Positions 52,301 through 61,162 are shown, counted from the stretch's first letter. The stretch is 64,000 bases of DNA from JAPOXR01 sp965219635 (GCA_965219635.1 OZ244783.1:1178001-1242000); one strand, 5' to 3'. The notes: generated by a model from the sequence alone, not told the origin. A program made the numbers and translations.

Positions 52301-52899
52301 AGATCTTTATCGATATGCACAAGGAAGGCGCCGGATTCCGGGCAATGATGAACAATTTTGCCATCGCCGTGTCGGTTGGCCTGCAATACGGCGTACCTTT
52401 GGAGACGTTCGTTAACGCGTTCACCTTCACCAGATTTGAACCATCTGGCATGGTGCAGGGCAATGACAGGATCAAGAATGCGACCTCCATTCTTGACTAC
52501 ATCTTCAGGGAACTCGGGATCAGCTATCTTGATCGCACGGATCTGGCCCACGTAAAGATTGCGCCCCGGTTTGATGATCTCAGTTCCGCCAATGAGACCA
52601 GGGAAGCAGGGGACGGTGCGGACCCGGCTGCCAAGGTGGATGCATTGATAAAGAACGCCGCGTCGGCCGGATACGTTCGCAAACGAATATCAACTGACGA
52701 GGGAATGCAGCAAGCCGCACCGGATCCTCAGGCCTCAGGTGAACATGCAACTGTCGTACAATCTGTTGATGCCAGGGCGACCGCACGATTCAAGGGCTAT
52801 GAAGGAGACCCCTGCGGTGCATGCGGGAACTACACGCTCGTGCGCAGCGGCACATGCATGCATTGCGTCACTTGTGGTTCAACCAGTGGCTGTAGCTGA
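49309..52899 (+). CDS. nrdJ: Adenosylcobalamin-dependent (class II) ribonucleotide reductase
   Basis: About 1,196 residues from GTG 49309, with GAAGGG upstream; usual length for the alphaproteobacterial NrdJ. The barrel includes KASPNSPQWFNTGLHWAYGI, PQPHACFIQSIEDDLVNDGG, RAAKMVICDMDHPDIEEFIN, NPCSEYMFLDDTACNLASIN and TVIAPTGTIGLAMDCDTTGI. The C-terminal redox tail is cysteine-rich (GDPCGACGNYTLVRSGTCMH, CVTCGSTSGCS). It reduces ribonucleotides using B12 and needs no oxygen. No class I nrdAB genes are in the window. Confidence 0.96.
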   Translation: MKFGRVFTQHSQCPYEGIPFRTTKSEIRNTDGSFAFRLEGIEVPETWSQVASDILAQKYFRKAGVPSHLKRVREAGVPEFLWRSEADESRLAELPEDEQYGSETSAKQVFDRLAGTWAYWGWKGGYFSSEDDARNYFDEVRYMLATQKASPNSPQWFNTGLHWAYGIKGAEQGHYYVDGKSGKLKRSSSSYERPQPHACFIQSIEDDLVNDGGIMDLWLREARLFKFGSGTGTNFSKLRGMNEPLASGGRSSGLMSFLKIGDRAAGAIKSGGTTRRAAKMVICDMDHPDIEEFINWKVREEQKVASMVAGSQAIKRALDELFKAIESWDGRLANACDPKTNPKLRSSILKARKAMVPESYINRVLQFARQGFTGIDFATYDTDWQSEAYATVAGQNSNNSVRVTDTFMRAVEQDEDWDLVRRTDGGIAQSVSARTLWNDICHAAWACADPGVQYHDTINSWHTCPEDGDIRASNPCSEYMFLDDTACNLASINLLNFYSDGHFNIEEYCHAIRLLTVTLEISVLMAQFPSKRIAELSYKFRTLGLGYANIGGLLMNMGLGYDSDEGRATCAALTAILCGEAYAVSAEMAGELGPFPGYETNTAHMLRVIRNHRRAAYGESGGYEELSTPPVPLDSDSCPDEELTLIARQSWDRALKLGESHGFRNAQTTVIAPTGTIGLAMDCDTTGIEPDFALVKFKSLAGGGQFKIINRSVPNALRVLGYSEQQIDDIILHACGHGSLKSAPHINHESLKELGLGEEELRLLEDGARSAFDISFLINPGRIGPEVCKAQFGLSDAELQDPAFNLLKHLGFSDEQIEDANEHVCGSMMLEDAPHIKAEHLPVFDCANTCGRHGVRSLSVQSHISMMAAAQSFISGAISKTVNMLPTATVDECKQAYGSAWKLGVKAIALYRDGSKLSQPLAASLLDDSGDMDDEAEEPRSRHDQIMAFAEQGAKRLLQQGGRSRLPDRRKGYTQKANIGGHKVYLRTGEYSDGSLGEIFIDMHKEGAGFRAMMNNFAIAVSVGLQYGVPLETFVNAFTFTRFEPSGMVQGNDRIKNATSILDYIFRELGISYLDRTDLAHVKIAPRFDDLSSANETREAGDGADPAAKVDALIKNAASAGYVRKRISTDEGMQQAAPDPQASGEHATVVQSVDARATARFKGYEGDPCGACGNYTLVRSGTCMHCVTCGSTSGCS

Positions 52900-52955
52900 T
52901 TGCTCAGTGCGGCAAGCGGATAGTAGAGGTTAAAGAACGTCGGTCTGAAAGGGCC

Positions 52956-53516
52956 TCACAGGGCAACCTTGAGGCCCACGACGCCAGTGCGCGCCACTTC
53001 GACCAATCCGCAGGAGAGCAGGCGTTCGGCAAATTTGTCGATATCCTGTACGTCGCCCGTGTATTCCAGGACAATGACATCGTCATTGGAACTGACACAG
53101 CTTGCTCCGAACTCTTCGGCGGCTTGTAATGCCGTTGCGGCTCCATCTCCCGTGCTGCGGACCTTGAGCAGAGCCAGTTCCCGTTCAATGGAATGTCCTT
53201 CCACCGTCAGATCCATCACATCATGAACCGGAATCAGCCGCTCAAGCTGCGACTTGATCTGCTCGATGATATGGGCCCGGCCAGTGGTCACAATAGTGAT
53301 ACGGGAGAGGTGTCCCGTGTGATCAACCTCGGTAACCGTAAGGCTCTCGATATTGTAGCCGCGCCCCGAAAAGAGGCCGATTACCCTAGCCAATACACCT
53401 GCTTCGTTGTCGACAAGAACCGAGAGTGTGTGCGTCTCCGTGTCGGACTCGCGTGACAGGCGCAAATCATATGCCGACTTGCGCGAGGTACCAGCAGTGA
53501 TCTGTAATTCACTCAT
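52956..53516 (-). CDS. ilvH: Acetolactate synthase small subunit
   Basis: About 186 residues from MSELQITAGTSRKSAYDLRL. The N-terminal ACT domain (HTLSVLVDNEAGVLARVIGL; FSGRGYNIESLTV) carries the valine-feedback site. The C-terminal half (FGASCVSSNDDVIVLEYTGD) matches the IlvH regulatory domain. It begins 12 bp after the ilvI stop. Confidence 0.96.
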   Translation of the reverse strand: MSELQITAGTSRKSAYDLRLSRESDTETHTLSVLVDNEAGVLARVIGLFSGRGYNIESLTVTEVDHTGHLSRITIVTTGRAHIIEQIKSQLERLIPVHDVMDLTVEGHSIERELALLKVRSTGDGAATALQAAEEFGASCVSSNDDVIVLEYTGDVQDIDKFAERLLSCGLVEVARTGVVGLKVAL

Positions 53517-53527
53517 GACCAAATCCC

Positions 53528-55300
53528 CTAGACCAGCGTTTGACCCTCGGCGCTGACAGCCTCCTGCGGTTCGTCTGGACCCAGTATCATCTTGTTGTGA
53601 GGTTCACCTGACGGAATCATCGGAAAGCAGCCTTCAAACTTCTCAACCTGACAGTCCAAGATGACGGGGCCGTCATAATCCATCATTTGGAGAATGGCAT
53701 CATCGACGTCTTGGGGGTCCGTGATCGAGATCCCAAGGCAGCCGAATGCTTCTGCCAGTTTCACGAAATCCGGCAAAGCAGCGCACCAGGACGCGCTGTA
53801 TCTCTTGTCGTGCAGCAGTTCCTGCCACTGCCTGACCATGCCGAGATACTCGTTGTTGAGGATGAACTGTTTCACGGGCAGGTTGTCCTGAATGGCCGTG
53901 CACATTTCCTGCATGTTCATCAGCCAACTGCCGTCTCCCGCGACGTTGATGACCAGAGCTTCCGGATGAGCAAGCTGGACACCGATTGATGCCGGCAGTC
54001 CGTAACCCATGGTTCCCAGCCCGCCAGAGGTCATCCACCGGTTGGGTTCGTTGAATGCAAGGAACTGCGCCGCCCACATTTGGTGCTGCCCAACGTCAGT
54101 GGTTATGTAGCGATCCCGGTCCTTGGTCAGGGCTTCCAGCCTCTCCAATGCGTACTGTGGTTTGATGACCTTGTCGGACCGTTTGTAGCTGAAGCAATCA
54201 ACCCGCTTCCATTCGGCAATCTGTTCCCACCATGACTTGAGCCCTTCAGAGTTCTTCTTGCTGCCGCGTTCTCTCCAGACCTCAAGCAATTGCCGGAGGA
54301 CATGTTCTGCATCACCGACAATCGGAAGATCAACGAGGATCGCCTTGTTGATCGACGACCGGTCGATATCCACATGCGCCTTTTTGGATCCGGGGCTGAA
54401 GTCCTTAATCCGACCGGTAATCCTGTCGTCGAAACGGGCGCCGATATTGATCATCAGATCGCAGCCATGCATTGAAAGATTGGCCTCATAACTGCCATGC
54501 ATGCCGAGCATGCCGATCCAGTTGGGCCCATTGGCAGGATAGACTCCAAGCCCCATCAGTGTGGCGGTAATCGGGAATCCTGTTTCGTCTGCAAGTTCCC
54601 GTAGCAGTTGGCTGGCGCCGGGACCGGAATTGATGACGCCTCCTCCAGCATAGATTATTGGCCTCTCTGCCGTCTCCATCCACTCTGCCAGGGTGCGGAT
54701 CAACTCGATGTCGCCACTGCGCGCCGGCTGATAGCGCTGGCGGTGAAGTTCCGATGGCGGGTTATAGGTGCCAAGCGCGAACTGCACGTCCTTTGGAACG
54801 TCGACCAACACGGGCCCCGGCCGGCCCGTTACGGCAATGTGGAATGCTTGATGAAGGGCGTCAGCCAATTGGTTTGTGTCCTTTATCAGCCAATTGTGCT
54901 TGGTGCAGGGGCGGGTGATCCCGACAGTATCAGCTTCCTGAAAAGCGTCGTTGCCGATCATGAAAGTTGGAACCTGTCCCGAGATGAGCACGACGGGAAC
55001 CGAGTCCATGAGCGCATCCGTCAAGCCAGTGACAGCATTGGTGGCTCCCGGACCGGAAGTAACCAGGACCACTCCCGGCTTTCCCGTAGATCGCGCATAC
55101 CCTTCAGCTGCGTGTACGGCGCCCTGTTCGTGGCGCACAAGAATATGCCTGATACGGTTGTTTTGCTCGATCTCGTCATAGATCGGCAGTACAGCGCCGC
55201 CCGGATACCCGAAGACAACCTCGACACCTTGATCCTCTAGTGCCTTCAGCACAATCTGTGCGCCATTCATCTGGTTTTGTTTCATCTGGTCATCCATCAA
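53528..55300 (-). CDS. ilvI: Acetolactate synthase large subunit
   Basis: A 590-residue TPP enzyme. VVFGYPGGAVLPIYDEIEQN includes the segment before the catalytic Glu (HEQGAVHAAEGYARSTGKPG). The TPP-binding GDGS motif is in VINVAGDGSWLMNMQEMCTA, followed by NNEYLGMVRQWQELLHDKRY. It condenses pyruvate with pyruvate or 2-oxobutyrate for branched-chain amino acids. It forms an operon with ilvH. No attenuator leader rich in Ile/Leu/Val codons was found upstream. Confidence 0.96.
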   Translation of the reverse strand: MMDDQMKQNQMNGAQIVLKALEDQGVEVVFGYPGGAVLPIYDEIEQNNRIRHILVRHEQGAVHAAEGYARSTGKPGVVLVTSGPGATNAVTGLTDALMDSVPVVLISGQVPTFMIGNDAFQEADTVGITRPCTKHNWLIKDTNQLADALHQAFHIAVTGRPGPVLVDVPKDVQFALGTYNPPSELHRQRYQPARSGDIELIRTLAEWMETAERPIIYAGGGVINSGPGASQLLRELADETGFPITATLMGLGVYPANGPNWIGMLGMHGSYEANLSMHGCDLMINIGARFDDRITGRIKDFSPGSKKAHVDIDRSSINKAILVDLPIVGDAEHVLRQLLEVWRERGSKKNSEGLKSWWEQIAEWKRVDCFSYKRSDKVIKPQYALERLEALTKDRDRYITTDVGQHQMWAAQFLAFNEPNRWMTSGGLGTMGYGLPASIGVQLAHPEALVINVAGDGSWLMNMQEMCTAIQDNLPVKQFILNNEYLGMVRQWQELLHDKRYSASWCAALPDFVKLAEAFGCLGISITDPQDVDDAILQMMDYDGPVILDCQVEKFEGCFPMIPSGEPHNKMILGPDEPQEAVSAEGQTLV

Positions 55301-55752
55301 GATCGTCCCGACCCCGGCTGGACCGCCGCTGCCTGTTCAAGTTCAAAGGGATTGAGGATCATTGCGCCCTTTCCTGACAAGGTTGAAATCTCTGAAATAG
55401 TTGCGCGCGCTGCTGCGCTTTGAAATCCGGGCCACAAATTCTGAAGGATAGAATAGTGACTGACCCTGTTTCCGTCAATCGGCTCCCGGAAACTGTGCCA
55501 GTCGATCAGCAGGCCACATGCACATGGGTCACAAGAGGTGCGTTGGCGCACGGGGAGTGGCGTGCCAGGCAAGTCCGTGCTGGCGTATCTGCTTCAGTGT
55601 TCGACCAACGGAACGTTCCGCATGCAACTGCGGCCGTGTAGCGTGCAAACTTGCAATCCATGACGAAATGGTGTTCCTCTTTGTCTAGGGAGGTACGCGG
55701 CCGAAAGCCAATATTATGGCTTGTACGACGGCTTATACTATGGAGGATTTAA
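55301..55752. other. Intergenic region between divergent ilvI and the TRAP operon (452 bp)
   Basis: No supported gene or known RNA. It should hold the promoters of both operons. A strong ribosome site (GGAGG, 7 bp before ATG) belongs to the TRAP binding-protein gene at its right end. Confidence 0.45.
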
Positions 55753-56829
55753 ATGGACCGTAGGAATTTTCTCAAGACAGCAGCAGTGGGCGGCGCCGCC
55801 GCCTCGACACTTGCAGCGCCCGCCATCGCACAGGGCAATCGAACCCTGACAATGGTGACAAGCTGGGGGCGCGGCCTTGCGGGTGTTCATGACAGTGCGC
55901 AACGATGCGCCGACCTGATTACCGAAATGACAGACGGCCAACTGACTGTTGACCTGAAGGCAGGCGGCGAATTGGTTGGCCCGTTCGAGTGCTTCGACGC
56001 CGTCGTTGCCGGGCAAGCGGACATGTATCATGCTGCCGACTACTATTTCCTAAGTCAGCATCCGGGATATGCCTTTTTCACCGCGGTTCCGTTCGGGATG
56101 ACGGCTCCAGAAATGACGACTTGGTACTACCATGACGGTGGAATGGAGCTCCACGACGAACTCGGGCAGATCTTCGGCTTGAAGTCGTTCATCGCCGGAA
56201 ATACCGGGGCGCAGTCGGGTGGCTGGTTCAAGAAGCGTATTGAAAGCCCGGAGGATTTCAGCGGACTGAAATTCCGGATGCCAGGCCTCGGCGGAAACGT
56301 GCTGACAGAAATGGGAGCGTCCGTGCAGAATTTGCCCGGAGCGGAGGTCTATCAGGCATTGTCGTCCGGCGCCATCGATGGAACGGAATGGATTGGTCCA
56401 TGGGCCGATGAGGCCGCTGGATTTTTCGAAATCACCAAGAACTACTACACTGCGGGCTACCATGAGCCCGGCGCGGCCCTTTCATTGGCAACCAACCGTG
56501 ATCTGTATGAGTCTTTGACCCCGGCTCAACAGAGGATCATTCAGGTTGTAGCTGCGGAGACACACGAGTGGACACTAACGCTGTTTAACGCCCGGAATTC
56601 TGCCGCGCTGCAGCGGCTGATTGCCGCTGGTGTTGAGGTGTCGGAGTTTCCTGACTCAGTTTGGGATGCGTTTGGCGCAGCAACGACAACGGTGCTGGGC
56701 GCCTACATGGATGACGACCTCTACAAGACGATCTATGACAGCGCCATGAGTTCAATGACCAAGTCTGCAGACTGGCTGGCCAAGTCGTCTGGAGCATTTA
56801 CGGCGCAGCGGTCCCGTATTTTCGGCTGA
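55753..56829 (+). CDS. TRAP transporter solute-binding protein (TakP-like, probably 2-oxoacid)
   Basis: 358 residues with a twin-arginine signal peptide (MDRRNFLKTAAVGGAAASTL, cleavage after AIAQ). It is a DctP-family binding protein. GAIDGTEWIGPWADEAAGFF resembles the substrate-loop region of TakP proteins that bind 2-oxo monocarboxylates; LKFRMPGLGGNVLTEMGASV carries the conserved DctP arginine. The substrate is inferred. Divergence from ilvIH, which uses pyruvate and 2-oxobutyrate, fits. A GC-rich hairpin follows the gene. Confidence 0.9.
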   Translation: MDRRNFLKTAAVGGAAASTLAAPAIAQGNRTLTMVTSWGRGLAGVHDSAQRCADLITEMTDGQLTVDLKAGGELVGPFECFDAVVAGQADMYHAADYYFLSQHPGYAFFTAVPFGMTAPEMTTWYYHDGGMELHDELGQIFGLKSFIAGNTGAQSGGWFKKRIESPEDFSGLKFRMPGLGGNVLTEMGASVQNLPGAEVYQALSSGAIDGTEWIGPWADEAAGFFEITKNYYTAGYHEPGAALSLATNRDLYESLTPAQQRIIQVVAAETHEWTLTLFNARNSAALQRLIAAGVEVSEFPDSVWDAFGAATTTVLGAYMDDDLYKTIYDSAMSSMTKSADWLAKSSGAFTAQRSRIFG

Positions 56830-56851
56830 TTGCACTGTCGTTCGCAATGAT

Positions 56852-56878
56852 GGCTTTTCCGGTACATCCGGGAAAGCC
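56852..56878 (+). terminator. Strong hairpin between binding-protein and DctQ genes
   Basis: GGCTTTTCCGG (56852-56862) pairs with CCGGGAAAGCC (56868-56878) over 11 bp, with one G-T and the loop TACAT. There is no T-run, so it more likely protects the 3' end of the binding-protein message or partly attenuates. That would give more binding protein than permease, as in many transporter operons. Confidence 0.55.
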
Positions 56879-56923
56879 TCCTGCCTATTCCGCATCATGA
56901 TCGCTTAGTGTCTGCGGCCATCA

Positions 56924-57811
56924 ATGATTGAAGCAATCACATCACTGGTCGGCAACCTCCTGTTGGCCTTCTATCATGTCGTGCTTGCCGCGGGTAATCC
57001 GCAAAGCTGGCTGGATTGGTCGGACAAGCAGTCACTGATGCGGTTCATCTATTACGGCGCTTCATTTGAATTGCTCTATGTGTTCCTCTCGGCGCTGATC
57101 GTCTTGACGGCCGCGGGGCTATGGCGACGGTCCTTCATGTGGTGGCAGGTCCGAATATTCGAATTCACTGGCAACTGGCTGGGCCGGTTCTTTGCCTGGG
57201 CCGGACTCCTGATGGTTCTGCAGCAGGTCATGATCGTGTTTCTGCAGAGGATATTCCTTGTCCCTGAAATCTCGGTTGGACCATTTGGCTTCGTGTTTAC
57301 CCGTGATCTGGCTTGGTATGGGGAGGAACTCAAACTCTACAACGCCATGATCGTTTGCCTGTGTTGCGGATACACATTCATTCAGGGTGGCCACGTCAGG
57401 GTTGATCTCTTCTACGCCGGAGCATCCTACCGGACCAGGAAGATCATCGACATGGCGGGCTCCATCTTCCTCATGCTGCCCGCAATGCTGCTGATCTGGC
57501 TCTATGCCTGGTTCTTCCTGTGGCGCCATCTTATCGTTCCCAAGCCATCGGCATCGGATACCTTGGAGCGTCTGCTGGCTAAGTCCAGGGCCTTGAGGTG
57601 GAATATCGAAACCATCGGATTTTCACCCAGTGGCTTCGACGCGTATTTTCTGTTCAAACTGCTGCTGGTCTTGTTTTCAGGCCTCATGATCTTGCAGGCG
57701 GTGGCCTTCTTCTTCCGCTCGCTGCTTGAACTGCGGGAAGGGCCGGACTCGATCAATAAGCATGCCGACATTGACCGGCGGCCGGATGTGGTAGCGACCC
57801 ATGCCGACTGA
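56924..57811 (+). CDS. TRAP transporter small membrane subunit (DctQ)
   Basis: 295 residues, long for DctQ (usually about 160-220). At least four membrane segments are visible, e.g. LLYVFLSALIVLTAAGLW, FAWAGLLMVLQQVMIVFLQR and FLMLPAMLLIWLYAWFFLWR. The conserved DctQ stretch VRVDLFYAGASYRTRKIID is present. It pairs with the large subunit 21 bp downstream. Confidence 0.87.
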   Translation: MIEAITSLVGNLLLAFYHVVLAAGNPQSWLDWSDKQSLMRFIYYGASFELLYVFLSALIVLTAAGLWRRSFMWWQVRIFEFTGNWLGRFFAWAGLLMVLQQVMIVFLQRIFLVPEISVGPFGFVFTRDLAWYGEELKLYNAMIVCLCCGYTFIQGGHVRVDLFYAGASYRTRKIIDMAGSIFLMLPAMLLIWLYAWFFLWRHLIVPKPSASDTLERLLAKSRALRWNIETIGFSPSGFDAYFLFKLLLVLFSGLMILQAVAFFFRSLLELREGPDSINKHADIDRRPDVVATHAD

Positions 57812-57832
57812 CACGCAAGAGAGACCCGTTAC

Positions 57833-60187
57833 ATGATACTTGGACTCGACGGCGTCGAAGTTGGACTGATCATCGTCTTCCTGTGCCTGTTTGGTAGCAT
57901 ACTGTCAGGTTTTCCTGTCGCATTCGCCATTGGAGGCGCCGCCGTCATCTCCTTTGCGATAATCGCTGCTCTCGATAGTGCGGGTTATCTGGTTCACGAA
58001 GCAGTTGACACTTCAAGTCCGGAATACAACGCCCTGATTGAACAGGGGGTGTCCCGCATTGACATATCCCTTTTCAGATTTCCGGATCTGCCTGTTGTAG
58101 CGCAACCTGTCTTTCCTGGAGGCTGGGAGGAGGCGCTTGACCGGCGGATTTCATTCATCGTCAACCGGATCAATGAGCGGGTGCTAGCCGGCCAGTCGAT
58201 CGAGACCCTTCTCGCGGTTCTGATGTTCGTATTGATGGGCATCACACTGGAGCGGTCGAGGATTGCCAACGATCTCCTTACCGCCATGGCACGGGTATTC
58301 GGGCCCTTGCCAGGAGGCCTCGCAGTATCGGTCGTTGTCGTGGGTGCATTTCTGGCGGCTTCAACCGGAATTGTCGGTGCCACCGTGGTAACGATGGGAC
58401 TGCTGTCTTTGCCGACCATGTTGCGAAACCGCTATTCGCCGGAACTTGCCACTGGTGTCATCGCAGCTTCTGGAACACTGGGTCAGATCATCCCGCCTTC
58501 GATCGTCATCGTTTTGCTGGGCACACTTGCAGGAGACATCTACGCAACCGCGCAGGAAGAACGCGCCATAGCGGCTGGATGCTCGGATGCGCTGACATTT
58601 TTGGGCAAGGCCGCTGTTGTCTCGGTAGGCACTCTCTTTCAGGCGGCAATCTTGCCCGGTATCATGTTGGCGTTCCTGTACGCAATGCTGGCGCTCGGTT
58701 ATGCTTTTCTTAATCCGGACAAGGCGCCGCCAGTACGTGGCGGTCAATCAGGAGATGCTGCGGTATCTGCGGCCCACCGCCTCACCTGGCTTGCCGGTGT
58801 TCCGGCGGCACTGATCGGAGTTGTCTTGCTCTCTGCGAATATCGGCTTGGTCGGCAGCCAGGACCTTGACGTCGGCCGCTATACCGAGATGGGCGAAGTT
58901 GCCGAACTCAGGACCAATGTGTCCGACGAATGCCGGGAGTCGATGATCGCATTGCACGGGCAGGAAAAATGGGACCAGGCAGTTGCCAAGCAGGCTGAGA
59001 TCAACTCGGCTGGTGGCGTTGCCGAACGGCATGAACTGTCACAGGAAGAACTCGACGCTGCCCGCCTTGAGAAACTTGATGCAGCGCCACCAATAGGCAA
59101 CGGCATAGCAGTCTTCTATCTGTTGCTCGCACTCATTTTGTCTGCTGCTCATGGCGCTTCGCCCAAGTCCGATCCCAGGCCGCTGTTGATCGGCGTAGCA
59201 GGGACTCTGGCAGCACTGCTCCTGGACATACTGGTTATTTCGCCCTTGGCTACTCCGGGCGCAATCACCCTGATCCTCGCAATCCCTACGGTGGCAGTCG
59301 GCTATGGCTGCTGGCACAGTGTCGTTCGGCTCGGGAAGAACGAACTAGTCCGGGTCGTGTTCCCTCCGCTTGTCCTCATTGTTGCCGTGTTGGGTTCGAT
59401 ACTTGGCGGGATAACCAATCCGACGCCAGCAGCGGCACTAGGGGCGGCCGGTGCAATCATGCTGGCAGGCTACCGGCTACTCAAGGACCAGAATCGTACC
59501 GGGAAGCTGATTATCGCTGCAAGCTTCTCGGTAGTCATCATGATCCTGGTTGGGGTGAACTTTGATTTGAGAGTGACTAGGGAAACCGTGCCGCTTGAGG
59601 ATTGGCTTGCATTCTTCGTGGCGCAAGGCGCCTATACACTGGGAATGGTGGGACTGCTCTATGCGATGTGGGTGCTTTTCGCCGCCAGGGCGCTCACTGT
59701 CGTGGTCCGGGAGACCGCAAAGGTCACGTCCATGGTCTTTACGATCCTGATCGGATCCCAGCTGCTTAACCTGACCGTCATTTCGTTTGGCGGCGAAGAT
59801 TACATCCAGAGCTTCCTGCGCAGCTTTGATCAAGAATGGGTCGTTTTCCTTATCGTAATGATCATACTCTTCATTCTTGGCTTCGTGCTCGACTTTCTGG
59901 AGATCATCTACATCGTCGTGCCGATCGTGGGTCCGGTGATTTATGGAGGCACGCTTGATCCCGCATGGGTAACGATCATGATTGCCGTCAATCTGCAGAC
60001 CTCGTTCCTGACGCCTCCATTCGGGTTTGCGTTGTTCTATTTGCGGGGAGTTGCACCTCGGGAGGTAACCACGACCCACATCTACCGCGGGGTAGCGCCC
60101 TTCGTCCTGCTCCAGGTTGCCGGGCTAGCCGTTTTGTGGCTGTTTCCAGGAATTGTCACACTGGTACCAACGTTGATGTCTGGCTGA
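57833..60187 (+). CDS. TRAP transporter large membrane subunit (DctM), unusually long
   Basis: 784 residues, where the DctM family is usually about 430. The canonical ends are present: FLCLFGSILSGFPVAFAIGG, LMFVLMGITLERSRIANDLL, ASTGIVGATVVTMGLLSLPT, ASGTLGQIIPPSIVIVLLG, and late GSQLLNLTVISFGGEDYI and LQTSFLTPPFGFALFYLRG. Two extra parts explain the length: ~60 residues near 50-110 (FPDLPVVAQPVFPGGWEEAL), and ~300 residues in the middle. The middle part holds a soluble acidic segment (ECRESMIALHGQEKWDQAVA) followed by additional membrane helices. The frame is continuous, so this is not a fusion error visible in the sequence. Confidence 0.88.
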   Translation: MILGLDGVEVGLIIVFLCLFGSILSGFPVAFAIGGAAVISFAIIAALDSAGYLVHEAVDTSSPEYNALIEQGVSRIDISLFRFPDLPVVAQPVFPGGWEEALDRRISFIVNRINERVLAGQSIETLLAVLMFVLMGITLERSRIANDLLTAMARVFGPLPGGLAVSVVVVGAFLAASTGIVGATVVTMGLLSLPTMLRNRYSPELATGVIAASGTLGQIIPPSIVIVLLGTLAGDIYATAQEERAIAAGCSDALTFLGKAAVVSVGTLFQAAILPGIMLAFLYAMLALGYAFLNPDKAPPVRGGQSGDAAVSAAHRLTWLAGVPAALIGVVLLSANIGLVGSQDLDVGRYTEMGEVAELRTNVSDECRESMIALHGQEKWDQAVAKQAEINSAGGVAERHELSQEELDAARLEKLDAAPPIGNGIAVFYLLLALILSAAHGASPKSDPRPLLIGVAGTLAALLLDILVISPLATPGAITLILAIPTVAVGYGCWHSVVRLGKNELVRVVFPPLVLIVAVLGSILGGITNPTPAAALGAAGAIMLAGYRLLKDQNRTGKLIIAASFSVVIMILVGVNFDLRVTRETVPLEDWLAFFVAQGAYTLGMVGLLYAMWVLFAARALTVVVRETAKVTSMVFTILIGSQLLNLTVISFGGEDYIQSFLRSFDQEWVVFLIVMIILFILGFVLDFLEIIYIVVPIVGPVIYGGTLDPAWVTIMIAVNLQTSFLTPPFGFALFYLRGVAPREVTTTHIYRGVAPFVLLQVAGLAVLWLFPGIVTLVPTLMSG

Positions 60188-60271
60188 CGAACTGATTGCC
60201 CTGATTGCGATCCTGCCATGCAGGAATTGCCAACGCGCCGGCGTGAAGCTTTCGGAAGATGGCTTGAATGA

Positions 60272-61024
60272 TCACTCGTGTGGAATTGAGCTGAAGTCTA
60301 CCCAGCGGCCATCCCGGAACAGTTCAAGAGGCCGGAAATTCGACTTGTATTCCATTTTCCTGCTGCCGGGGACCCAATAGCCCAGATAGAGATATTCGAA
60401 GCCCAGTTCCCGCCCCAGTTCCACATGGTCCAGAATCACATAGGTGCCAACCGAATTGCGGCCATGCCGGGGGTCGAAGAACGAATAGACCATGGACAGC
60501 CCATCCGAGACGAAATCTGTCAAGGAAGCTGCAACCATCGTCCGGACGCCTGGCTTGGGATCATCTTCTTTGAAGTAGAGCACCAGGCATGAAGCAGTTG
60601 GCGTTTCCTCGACCATCGAAGAATACGTCTTGAAGTCAAAAGAACACATGGTGCCGTTGGGATGCCTGGCGGCCAGGTATTCCTGAAAAAGTGCAAACTG
60701 CTCCACATTGGCCTTGGGAGGCGTCACACGTCTGATGAGGTTCCGGTTCTTTCTGGCTATCTTGCGTTGACTTCGGGAAGGCTGGAAGTCCCTGATGCGG
60801 ACCCGTGCGGACTGACAAGCATTGCAGCCTACACAATGTGGCCGGAACAGGGTTCGTTGTGTACGGCGGAATCCAACTGAAACCAGGGCATCATAGAGCG
60901 CAGAGCCAACCTCCTTTGTCTTGGCGACAGTAAAGACCATGCGCTCCGACCGTTCGGGCAGGTAGGGACACGGCAGAGAGTTGGAAATATAGAATTGAGA
61001 TGATTGAACGACGTCGTCAAGCAT
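60272..61024 (-). CDS. bpt: Aspartate/glutamate leucyl-tRNA-protein transferase (Bpt)
   Basis: 250 residues. The N-terminal ATE domain (FYISNSLPCPYLPERSERMV, LFRPHCVGCNACQSARVRIR) has the conserved cysteines, and the C-terminal half has MVYSFFDPRHGRNSVGTYVI and YLGYWVPGSRKMEYKSNFRP. Bacterial members add leucine to N-terminal Asp/Glu, making N-degrons for ClpS/ClpAP. It is transcribed separately from the DUF2852 gene, from which two hairpins separate it. Confidence 0.94.
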   Translation of the reverse strand: MLDDVVQSSQFYISNSLPCPYLPERSERMVFTVAKTKEVGSALYDALVSVGFRRTQRTLFRPHCVGCNACQSARVRIRDFQPSRSQRKIARKNRNLIRRVTPPKANVEQFALFQEYLAARHPNGTMCSFDFKTYSSMVEETPTASCLVLYFKEDDPKPGVRTMVAASLTDFVSDGLSMVYSFFDPRHGRNSVGTYVILDHVELGRELGFEYLYLGYWVPGSRKMEYKSNFRPLELFRDGRWVDFSSIPHE

Positions 61025-61162
61025 CTGATGTCACCTGCAACCTGAAGCAATCGCTAGCAAACAGGCACTGCAAGAGCAATCCCGTCAAGGTTTTGCGAAG
61101 CTATCGGGGCGGCGACTGGGCAATAAAGTGGGGACGGCGGTAGAGATACCGTAGGACAAACT

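Noticed and set aside
55301..55450. An ilv attenuator leader peptide upstream of ilvI
   Set aside because: The only short frame with a start near ilvI has no run of Ile/Leu/Val codons and no terminator/antiterminator pair.
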